This document shows positions 1 to 4,807 of a stretch of DNA of 5,517 nt, piece after piece (within the stretch, counting starts at the first letter, position 1; the number at the start of each line of letters is the position of its first letter). Source of the stretch: Selenomonadaceae bacterium UBA3796 (lineage in GTDB: Bacteria > Bacillota > Negativicutes > Selenomonadales > Selenomonadaceae); the NCBI GenBank assembly GCA_002369175.1, contig DFES01000104.1:1-5517 (forward strand), read 5' to 3'. The translations under genes and the position numbers were made by a program. The notes under the pieces are model-generated. The model searched no databases, was not told the DNA's origin, and saw only the letters and a program-made list of their open reading frames with translations.

Positions 1-20
1 TTGGTAAATATTAACGGCTT

Positions 21-184
21 CTAGTGTAAGACCTCGTTCAGATTTAGAATAATCAATTGTTCGATATGTGGTCAGATGCTAGGAAGAGGAGGGCGACGTA
101 GCGGTGCTACGTCAACCGACGATGACAAAGCAGATGGCTGCATAGCGGGCAATTGTTATAAAGATGAACGAAGGCTTACACTAG
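21..184. repeat. Long imperfect inverted repeat element (MITE-like or structured RNA) upstream of sigH
   Basis: Positions 21-40 pair with 165-184 at 18 of 20 positions, and the pairing continues inward to about 53/152 with a few more mismatches, giving a stem of roughly 33 base pairs. The outer ends read TAGTGTAAG (22-30) and CTTACACTA (175-183), which would suit a TA target duplication. The roughly 100-base interior contains a perfect hairpin (95-113) and a small GCAG/CTGC hairpin (130-141). No protein is encoded. Two readings fit: a non-autonomous miniature inverted-repeat element inserted before the gene, or a structured RNA or 5' leader of the sigma factor mRNA. The pairing is seen directly; the identity is inference. 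I do not recognise it as a named RNA or IS family. Confidence 0.6.
95..113 (+). repeat. Perfect 8-bp hairpin inside the upstream element
   Basis: GACGTAGC (95-102) and GCTACGTC (106-113) are exact reverse complements separated by three bases. The hairpin sits near the centre of the larger inverted repeat. No run of T follows it, so it is not an intrinsic terminator. It looks like a structural arm of the element. Confidence 0.7.
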
Positions 185-187
185 TAT

Positions 188-193
188 AAAGGA
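188..193 (+). promoter_or_regulatory. Ribosome binding site that decides the sigH start
   Basis: AAAGGA lies 9 bases before the ATG at 203 but only 3 bases before the in-frame ATG at 197. Normal spacing therefore favours 203. The site begins three bases after the outer stem of the inverted repeat ends, so folding of that stem in the mRNA could affect access by ribosomes. Confidence 0.6.
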
Positions 194-202
194 CGGATGA
201 AT

Positions 203-925
203 ATGAAAGGGAACAAACGGCGAAGCCGTGAGGTTGACTACAGGCATCTTTCCGATGATGATCTTATCCGCTGTTATCGGGAGAGGAATGACAATTTGGC
301 GCTGTCAGAGCTCTATCGGCGCTACAATCACATGATTCAGGCGGTGGGTCATCATTATTTCCTGCTCAAGGCAGGGGACGAAGACCTTTTGCAGGAGGGG
401 CGGCTGGGATTTTTCAAGGCGGTGAAGGGGTATGAGCTGCAGCGTTCGGCTCCTTTTTCGGCATTTGCGAAACGATGCGTGCGCTGCCAGTACATTTCGG
501 CCATCAAGACGGCGAACCGGTACAAGCATCGGCCCTTGAATTCTTCTGTTTCCCTCCATGCCATGGTTCATTTGCAGGATTCTGATGTCACATTTATGGA
601 TATTTTGGCGGATCAGGAAGGTGCGGAGGCGGCAGATAACATCATCCAGCAGGAGGAATACGAAATCTGCCGGATATTTCTGAAGGATGTTCTGTCCGAG
701 GTAGAGTATGAGGCTGTTCTGCATTATCTGAATGGAAGAAGCTACGAGGAGATAGCAAAGCTCATGGGGCGGAGCGTGAAATCCGTTGACAATGCCCTGC
801 AGCGGGCGAAGCATGTGATCCGCTCCGGCATCAAGCGGCGGGGAGACATCACGCTCAAGATGCTTCGCCAATATTTCCACCGCCTGCTCTGTTTCGAGGA
901 AATCGACTCTCGCAGGCCGGAATAG
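203..925 (+). CDS. sigH: RNA polymerase sigma factor, SigH (sigma-30) type
   Basis: This encodes a 240-residue sigma-70 family protein that would bind core RNA polymerase and direct it to alternative promoters. Region 2 is clear: the core-binding stretch with DLLQEG and GFFKAV is at about residues 61-74, followed by the promoter-melting and -10 recognition part at about 85-117, including AIKTANRYKHRPLNS, a very SigH-like sequence. Region 4 is at about 153-210, with a helix-turn-helix around YEEIAKLMGRSVKSVDNALQ (181-200). There is no region 3 or region 1.1, as usual for this group. A basic C-terminal tail follows residue 210. In Bacillus SigH serves the onset of sporulation and competence; its role here cannot be read from the window. 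The start at 203 is chosen by ribosome-binding-site spacing; 197 is the alternative and adds two residues. Typical SigH proteins are about 210-220 residues, so this one is slightly long at the C-terminus. Confidence 0.9.
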   Translation: MKGNKRRSREVDYRHLSDDDLIRCYRERNDNLALSELYRRYNHMIQAVGHHYFLLKAGDEDLLQEGRLGFFKAVKGYELQRSAPFSAFAKRCVRCQYISAIKTANRYKHRPLNSSVSLHAMVHLQDSDVTFMDILADQEGAEAADNIIQQEEYEICRIFLKDVLSEVEYEAVLHYLNGRSYEEIAKLMGRSVKSVDNALQRAKHVIRSGIKRRGDITLKMLRQYFHRLLCFEEIDSRRPE

Positions 926-937
926 TTTTTTGTATAT

Positions 938-968
938 GCGCACCTGCCAGCGTGCTGGACAGGTGCGC
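938..968 (+). terminator. Strong hairpin after sigH, weak or non-canonical terminator
   Basis: The segment folds into a 9-bp outer stem (938-946 with 960-968), a single bulged A at 959 and a 4-bp inner stem (947-950 with 955-958) around a 4-base loop. The bases that follow (TTCTGTCGTG) are only partly T-rich, so full intrinsic termination on the plus strand is doubtful. A run of six T lies before the hairpin, on the wrong side for the plus strand, and gives A residues rather than U on the minus strand. It may act as a partial terminator, attenuator or mRNA-stabilising hairpin between sigH and the exporter genes. Confidence 0.5.
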
Positions 969-998
969 TTCTGTCGTGAAAAGGGCTGGAGTGATGGA

Positions 999-1871
999 AT
1001 GATAGAGATAGATGCACTGGTAAAACGTTTTTCGCATAGGGACAAGGACAACAAGGTCATATGGAAGACGGCAGTGGATGGCCTGAGCCTTTCCGTGAAG
1101 GAAGGGGAAATTTTCGGGCTTCTCGGTCCCAACGGAGCGGGGAAGACCACGACCATTCGGGTGCTCACCATGCAGACAGTTCCCACGGAGGGCAGGGTGC
1201 TGTATGATGGGAAGGAGATTTTTCTCCATGAGCGGGAGATGAAGGAGTTCATCGGCGTAGTGCCCCAGCATGTGAATTTTGACCAGGATCTGACGGTGGG
1301 AGAGAACCTGGAGCTCCACGCCCGCCTGCACCATATGGGGAGTGCAGAGCGGAAACGTCGGATTGCCGAGCTGCTCCATTATGTGGATCTCAGTGAGGTT
1401 GTGAACGATGGCGTGCGCCAACTCTCCGGGGGAATGAAACGTCGGCTGCTCATCGTGCGCGCACTCATGCATTCCCCCCGCATCCTTTTCCTGGATGAGC
1501 CGACGGTGGCTCTCGATCCCCAGGTTCGCCGCCGCATCTGGGATTTGATCCGCCAAATGGCGCGGAGTGGGGTAACGGTATTCCTGACGACACACTATAT
1601 TGAGGAGGCCGAGGCGCTCTGTGACCGTGTTGCCATCATGAACCGAGGGAAGCTGGTCTCCGAGGGGGAACCCCTGGAACTTTGCCAAAGGCTTGGAACC
1701 TATGCAGTGGAATGGGACGAGGACGGGAGACGGGAATATCGTTTTTTCAAGAGGCGGGATGCGTCCGCGGCCTTTGTCGCAGGGCTTGCCTCCGAGGGGA
1801 AAATACAGGTGCGCCGCACGAATCTGGAGGATGTATTCATCGAGCTCACGGGCAGGAAGGAGGGGCTTTGA
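999..1871 (+). CDS. ABC-2 type exporter, ATP-binding subunit (DrrA/NodI-like)
   Basis: A 290-residue cytoplasmic ATPase that would power export through the permease encoded next. All nucleotide-binding motifs are intact: Walker A GPNGAGKT (43-50), Q-loop Gln90, signature LSGGM (142-146), Walker B ILFLDEP (162-168), D-loop ALD (171-173) and switch His199. The C-terminal tail ending in NLEDVFIELTGR (275-286) is typical of ATPases partnered with ABC-2 permeases (drug, polysaccharide or lipid exporters of the DrrA, NodI and CcmA kind). The start at ATG 999 is supported by GGAG at 988-991, seven bases upstream. The frame is open further back to a TTG at 930, but that stretch runs through the hairpin at 938-968 and is unlikely to be translated. 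The stop overlaps the permease start, so the two subunits are translationally coupled. The substrate cannot be predicted from sequence. Confidence 0.92.
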   Translation: MIEIDALVKRFSHRDKDNKVIWKTAVDGLSLSVKEGEIFGLLGPNGAGKTTTIRVLTMQTVPTEGRVLYDGKEIFLHEREMKEFIGVVPQHVNFDQDLTVGENLELHARLHHMGSAERKRRIAELLHYVDLSEVVNDGVRQLSGGMKRRLLIVRALMHSPRILFLDEPTVALDPQVRRRIWDLIRQMARSGVTVFLTTHYIEEAEALCDRVAIMNRGKLVSEGEPLELCQRLGTYAVEWDEDGRREYRFFKRRDASAAFVAGLASEGKIQVRRTNLEDVFIELTGRKEGL

Positions 1872-2608
1872 TGTTGTATGATATCTGGACGGTGTTCTGG
1901 CGGGACTGGGTGGTGCTGAAACGGCGCATGAAAAAGTTCATCCTGAGCCGCATGGTGGCTCCCGTGCTCTACCTTGTGGCATTTGGATGGGGGCTGGGGC
2001 GAAGCATTGATGTTGGAGGGGGCTCCTATCTTGATTTCCTCGTGCCGGGGATATTGGCTCTCAATTCCATGAACATCAGCTTCAACAGCATTATTCCCGT
2101 CCATGCGGAGCGTATGTATCACAAGAGTCTGGAGGAGTACATCATTGCTCCCATCTGCCCGGGTGCATTCGTTATCGGCAAGGTTTTGGCATCCGTTCTG
2201 CGGGGGTTGATCTCTTCCGGCATCATTCTTGTGCTGGCAGCTCTGTTCGGTGCTCATTTCACGGTGACGCCCTTGTTTTTTGCGGTTTTGGTCATCAATT
2301 GCATTATTTTTGCGGAAATTGGCTTCTGGGCTGCCATGGTGCTCAATACCTATGAGGAAATGGGACAAGTGAATACTTATGTACTCCTTCCCATGTCCTT
2401 TCTCTGTGGAACCTTCTTTTCGACCCAGGCGCTCCCGGAAGCTCTGCGCTGGCTCATCGAGATGCTGCCCCTGACGCATACGAGCTTTCTTTTGCGCAGC
2501 CTCGGAAGCGGAGGCGAAGCGTCCATGAGCTCCATGCTTGTCCTGACGGTTTATGCTGTGTTTTGCTTTCTCTTGGGGCATCGAGCCTTTCTGCGCCTTC
2601 GCCGATGA
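1871..2608 (+). CDS. ABC-2 type exporter, membrane permease (DrrB/NodJ-like)
   Basis: A 245-residue integral membrane protein forming the translocation path for the preceding ATPase. About six hydrophobic segments are visible (near residues 27-43, 54-75, 102-127, 133-158, 168-187 and 222-239). The N-terminus is cytoplasmic and basic (RRMKKF, 18-23). The family pattern is recognisable in KSLEEYIIAPI (85-95), the STQALPEALRW stretch (184-194) and the LPLTHTSFLLR motif (199-209). The length matches the ABC2_membrane family. Translation starts at ATG 1871, which shares its A with the ATPase stop codon. AAGGAGGGG at 1857-1865, within the ATPase gene, is a strong ribosome binding site five bases upstream. 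An in-frame reading extends back to 1682 inside the ATPase gene but is a shadow. Only 35 bases separate its stop from the end of the convergent hepT gene, and no clear terminator lies between them. Confidence 0.92.
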   Translation: MLYDIWTVFWRDWVVLKRRMKKFILSRMVAPVLYLVAFGWGLGRSIDVGGGSYLDFLVPGILALNSMNISFNSIIPVHAERMYHKSLEEYIIAPICPGAFVIGKVLASVLRGLISSGIILVLAALFGAHFTVTPLFFAVLVINCIIFAEIGFWAAMVLNTYEEMGQVNTYVLLPMSFLCGTFFSTQALPEALRWLIEMLPLTHTSFLLRSLGSGGEASMSSMLVLTVYAVFCFLLGHRAFLRLRR

Positions 2609-2643
2609 GATATGGACACCTATAAGGCTTTTGCTCAGATTTT

Positions 2644-3045
2644 TCATTCATCGACAATGAGCCAGTTTTTTTCTATCTCTGACCGAAGCTCCATGAAAAG
2701 TGGCAGATATATCTCCTGGATTTTCTTGATGGCGGCTAGTGATTCTTCGTCATCGTAAATATGCGTGGTCAGATTCCTGTTATCCAGAATGTTTAGCCAG
2801 GCTTCCTGGTCATTTATGAGGTGGTTTTGGTAGGCCAGTTTGGTTATGAGCCGGGGGGAACCTGTTTTGTCGGGATTCAGACCGTGATATTCCATGATTT
2901 CCTTCATCATTTTCCAGGCTTGCTCATAGCAGATTTCAAAGAGTTTGACTATGCCTGCCTGTTCTACAGGAGAATATGGGGGCTTTATTCTGTTGCTTGA
3001 AGCCAGATTGGCAAGTGCCCTGACAAAGTTCTCATATTTTTTCAT
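2644..3045 (-). CDS. hepT: HEPN-domain protein, HI0074 family (HepT-like toxin)
   Basis: A 133-residue, mostly helical protein matching the HI0074 'nucleotidyltransferase substrate-binding' family of the HEPN superfamily. The diagnostic motif RX4HXY is present as Arg90, His95, Tyr97 in DNRNLTTHIYDDE. In studied HepT proteins the Arg/His pair forms the RNase active site and the Tyr is the residue AMPylated by the MntA partner. The gene is the second of a minus-strand pair and starts 14 bases before the mntA stop, within the sequence encoding YEKI. Hence it is translated together with its partner. Sampled 60-base stretches are about 42-45% GC, against about 55% in a sampled stretch of the exporter ATPase gene, which suggests the pair was acquired. 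Membership of the family is well supported. Activity as a toxin in this organism is inference, because not all HI0074 homologues have been shown to be toxic. Confidence 0.88.
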   Translation of the reverse strand: MKKYENFVRALANLASSNRIKPPYSPVEQAGIVKLFEICYEQAWKMMKEIMEYHGLNPDKTGSPRLITKLAYQNHLINDQEAWLNILDNRNLTTHIYDDEESLAAIKKIQEIYLPLFMELRSEIEKNWLIVDE

Positions 3046-3319
3046 AGATTATTTCTCCATCTTTTTGTATTTCCTTCCGCAGCTCCGGTGAAAGGGAGGG
3101 GCGGTCAAGGTCTACCACATCGAAAAACAGCAGCGTGTGGGCGCATTCTTCCAAATCTCCGTGAAAGCGAATGGGGTTGCCGCCGGATACGGCCAGGTCG
3201 ATATCACTGCGCTCATGATTGTCGCCACGAGCTCTGGAGCCAAAGAGAATGACTTTCTTTATGTCGTTGATTTGGGCGTATTTGATGATTTCATCTTTCA
3301 GTTGACTGGTTAGCGGCAT
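3032..3319 (-). CDS. mntA: MNT-type minimal nucleotidyltransferase (MntA-like antitoxin)
   Basis: A 95-residue nucleotidyltransferase of the DNA polymerase beta fold. The signature GSX10DXD is complete: Gly27-Ser28, ten residues (RARGDNHERS), then Asp39-Ile-Asp41. A third acidic residue for metal binding is probably Asp67 or Asp70 in LLFFDVVDLD. In characterised MntA-HepT systems this enzyme transfers AMP to the HEPN toxin's tyrosine and neutralises it, so the intact active site predicts a working antitoxin. The ATG at 3319 is preceded on the minus strand by a near-perfect ribosome binding site (complement of CCCTCCTT, 3326-3333) six bases away. It is the first gene of a two-gene unit and overlaps hepT by 14 bases. 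The family is often annotated simply as 'nucleotidyltransferase domain protein'. Confidence 0.9.
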   Translation of the reverse strand: MPLTSQLKDEIIKYAQINDIKKVILFGSRARGDNHERSDIDLAVSGGNPIRFHGDLEECAHTLLFFDVVDLDRPSLSPELRKEIQKDGEIIYEKI

Positions 3320-3337
3320 CGTTATCCCTCCTTCACG

Positions 3338-3352
3338 GTATTATTGTAATAC
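3338..3352. promoter_or_regulatory. Perfect palindrome over the mntA -10 element, candidate operator
   Basis: GTATTA (3338-3343) and TAATAC (3347-3352) are exact inverted copies around a 3-base centre. They overlap the predicted -10 box, a position where a bound repressor would block transcription. Many toxin-antitoxin operons are autoregulated. However, MntA lacks an obvious DNA-binding domain, so the binder (the MntA-HepT complex or an outside regulator) is unknown. Confidence 0.4.
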
Positions 3353-3371
3353 AAGTGTCAGAAAAATACAA
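3343..3371 (-). promoter_or_regulatory. Candidate sigma-A promoter for mntA-hepT
   Basis: On the minus strand, TACAAT (3348-3343) matches five of six -10 consensus bases. TTGTAT (3371-3366) is a partial -35 element. The spacer is exactly 17 bases. Transcription would begin near 3336, leaving a short leader carrying the strong ribosome binding site. This is prediction from consensus only. Confidence 0.55.
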
Positions 3372-3590
3372 CGTATCTGCACCATAGTACCATTCCCCTG
3401 CTATCGATCCCTTGTGGCAGCAGTCTGATGGGCGTGACAAACAGAAAATACCAGCAGCTTCACCATGTGCGCTGTTAAGGAAATGGCTGGTACCGTGTGT
3501 GGTGGAAAATTTTATGCCCGGCAGGCAGGGGGAGAGCAGGGGGAAGACGAATTTAGCAGAGTGTAGTTTTTTAGATGGAGGCGTTTGCAG
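3353..3590. other. Intergenic region between mntA-hepT and the PH-domain gene
   Basis: This is the spacer between divergent genes. It holds the -35 half of the mntA promoter at its left edge, an imperfectly self-complementary stretch (3380-3504), and a G-rich block with two copies of GCAGGGGGA (3525-3533 and 3536-3544). At its right edge is GGAGG (3576-3580), the ribosome binding site for the gene at 3591. No convincing plus-strand promoter stands out. Short open frames here (for example 3412-3594) have no ribosome binding site or recognisable composition and were not called. Confidence 0.5.
3380..3504. repeat. Imperfect long-range inverted repeat in the intergenic region
   Basis: CACCA (3380-3384) pairs with TGGTG (3500-3504), and GTACC (3387-3391) pairs with GGTAC (3489-3493), across an unequal internal loop. 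An alternative 7-bp stem, TACCAGC (3449-3455) with GCTGGTA (3486-3492), uses some of the same bases, so the two folds exclude one another. This could be a decayed inverted-repeat element or an mRNA leader able to switch folds, or it may be chance. Confidence 0.25.
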
Positions 3591-3971
3591 ATGAGCATTA
3601 TCAGTGGTTTGATTGGCAATGCTGCCGAAACCAGCATTGAGGACGTAAAAAAGGATTATGGCAAGCTGCTGGGGAGCAATGAAGATGTGATTCAGGCCTA
3701 TCAGTGGGTCAGGGATTTGCTGATATTTACAGACTTCAGGCTGATTATGGTGGATATCCAGGGAGCAACGGGCAAGAAAGTGGATTATCATTCGATTCCC
3801 TACAGGAGCATCCGCCATTTTGCGGTGGAGTCCACAGGGCACTTTGACCTGGAGGCGGAACTGAAAATCTGGGTATCCGGCCTTGGCGCAGAACCGCTGT
3901 CCTACACTTTCAGCAGTGATGCCGATGTCTACAAGGTTCAGGCATTGCTGGCTGAGTGTGTGGGAAAGTAG
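3591..3971 (+). CDS. Bacterial PH-domain protein (bPH_1 / former DUF1696)
   Basis: A 126-residue protein, nearly all of it one bacterial pleckstrin-homology-like domain. The recognisable core runs through DLLIFTDFRLIMVDIQG (42-58), SIPYRSIRHFAVESTGHFDL (68-87) and AELKIWVSG (89-97), a pattern typical of the bPH_1 family. There is no signal peptide or transmembrane helix, so it is probably cytoplasmic. The family is widespread and its role is poorly defined. ATG 3591 is preferred: GGAGG at 3576-3580 gives 10-base spacing, whereas the in-frame TTG at 3585 would be only four bases away. The next gene begins 44 bases downstream with its own ribosome binding site, so co-transcription with the metal transporter is possible but not shown. 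Confidence 0.85.
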   Translation: MSIISGLIGNAAETSIEDVKKDYGKLLGSNEDVIQAYQWVRDLLIFTDFRLIMVDIQGATGKKVDYHSIPYRSIRHFAVESTGHFDLEAELKIWVSGLGAEPLSYTFSSDADVYKVQALLAECVGK

Positions 3972-4002
3972 GGCTAAAACCTTGCCTTTTACGCTTAAGC
4001 AT

Positions 4003-4008
4003 AGGAGG
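4003..4008 (+). promoter_or_regulatory. Ribosome binding site that decides a TTG start
   Basis: AGGAGG is a full-consensus ribosome binding site, and seven bases later comes TTG (4016-4018), in frame with the metal ABC ATPase. The frame extends upstream to an ATG at 3956, but that lies inside the PH-domain gene, lacks a comparable site and would add 20 residues unrelated to the family. Confidence 0.75.
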
Positions 4009-4015
4009 GAAAATT

Positions 4016-4807
4016 TTGTTTCAGTCTATTTTGCACCATCGCGCCGCATCCGGTCAGGACTGCAGCGGACTTTGCTGCACGAAAATCGAGGATTTTGGCG
4101 TGAAGGCCGGACACTTGGAGATCTTCTCCCATGTCAATCTGCACATTCACTGCGGACAGCTCACGGCCATCATCGGGCCCAACGGAGCGGGGAAAAGCAC
4201 GCTTTTGCGGGCGATCCTGGGAGAACTTCCCCATACGGGGAAACTCCATTACGTGGATGCCAAGGGAAAGCATACGGGGAATCCCGTCATTGGTTATGTG
4301 CCGCAGTATCTGCGGTTTGATGTCAGCTCTCCCACCAGCGTTATGGATATCTTCATGGCCTGCCTCTCGAAACGGCCCGTCTGGCTCTGTTCGGCAGGAA
4401 GCCTGCGGCCAAGGGTGATGGAGCACCTGGCAAGGGTCAAGGCGGAACATCTCATTGACCGACGTCTCGGCGCCCTCTCCGGCGGAGAGCTGCAGAGGGT
4501 TCTTCTGGCGCTTGCACTGGATCCTCTGCCTGACCTCCTGCTTCTCGATGAGCCGGTGTCCGGTGTGGACAGGAACGGGAGGGAGCTCTTTTACGAGATC
4601 GTATCGGAGCTTCGAGCCAAGGAAGATATGGCGATTCTTCTCGTTTCCCATGACCTGGGCCTTGTGGCGAGACATGCAGATCAGGTGGTGCTCATGGACA
4701 AAGGGGTTCTCGTGAACGGGACGCCGGAAGAAGTTTTCCGTGATGCCCGCACGAAGCAGATTTTTGGCATGCCGGAAATTGGCATGGGGGAAGGGGGGCT
4801 CGCCTGA
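4016..4807 (+). CDS. Metal ABC importer, ATP-binding subunit (ZnuC/MntB-like)
   Basis: A 263-residue cytoplasmic ATPase that would drive import of a divalent metal (zinc or manganese) through the ABC-3 permease encoded next. Motifs are complete: Walker A GPNGAGKST (54-62), Q-loop Gln97, signature LSGGE (154-158), Walker B LLLLDEP (174-180), D-loop SGVD (182-185) and switch His212. The partner permease assigns it to the metal-transport branch; the sequence does not tell zinc from manganese. Translation starts at TTG 4016 behind AGGAGG. Before the ATPase core is a short N-terminal segment with two His (residues 8-9) and three Cys (15, 20, 21), which might sense or bind metal. The stop overlaps the permease ATG (TGATG), indicating translational coupling. 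The C-terminal tail after residue 250 is short and glycine-rich. Confidence 0.9.
   Translation: MFQSILHHRAASGQDCSGLCCTKIEDFGVKAGHLEIFSHVNLHIHCGQLTAIIGPNGAGKSTLLRAILGELPHTGKLHYVDAKGKHTGNPVIGYVPQYLRFDVSSPTSVMDIFMACLSKRPVWLCSAGSLRPRVMEHLARVKAEHLIDRRLGALSGGELQRVLLALALDPLPDLLLLDEPVSGVDRNGRELFYEIVSELRAKEDMAILLVSHDLGLVARHADQVVLMDKGVLVNGTPEEVFRDARTKQIFGMPEIGMGEGGLA

Noticed and set aside
930..998. N-terminal extension of the exporter ATPase from a TTG at 930
   Set aside because: The extension is translated hairpin sequence, lacks a ribosome binding site and precedes the family N-terminus; ATG 999 has GGAG at correct spacing.
305..1252. Long minus-strand open frame across sigH and the start of the exporter ATPase
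   Set aside because: It is the antisense shadow of two clearly homologous genes, spans their boundary and has no ribosome binding site or recognisable domain.
855..1688. Minus-strand open frame of 277 codons opposite the exporter ATPase
   Set aside because: Composition is typical of antisense translation (many His, Pro and Gln), and the plus strand carries all ABC ATPase motifs.
2609..2643. Possible bidirectional terminator between the converging permease and hepT genes
   Set aside because: Only a 3-bp CCT/AGG stem and scattered T-runs are present, with no stable hairpin.
1700..2647. Minus-strand open frame of 315 codons opposite the exporter permease
   Set aside because: It is a shadow frame; the plus-strand frame gives a normal six-helix permease coupled to its ATPase.
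3487..3515. Weak promoter-like CTGGTA / TTTTAT pair before the PH-domain gene
   Set aside because: The -35 half matches only three of six consensus bases and the -10 is also weak, so it is not better than chance.
3412..3594. Sixty-codon plus-strand open frame before the PH-domain gene
   Set aside because: There is no convincing ribosome binding site, no recognisable motif, and it overlaps the PH-domain gene start.
3333..3842. Minus-strand open frame running from the mntA upstream region into the PH-domain gene
   Set aside because: It is antisense to a clear bPH_1 gene and overlaps the mntA promoter and ribosome binding site.
3993..4000. GCTTAAGC palindrome upstream of the metal ATPase, considered as a Zur or MntR operator
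   Set aside because: Eight bases is too short to support a regulator site, it matches no known box I can name, and no promoter was found around it.
4173..4199. Identical stretch CCCAACGGAGCGGGGAA in the two ABC ATPase genes
   Set aside because: It encodes the conserved Walker A motif with the same preferred codons; it is not a mobile repeat or recent duplication.
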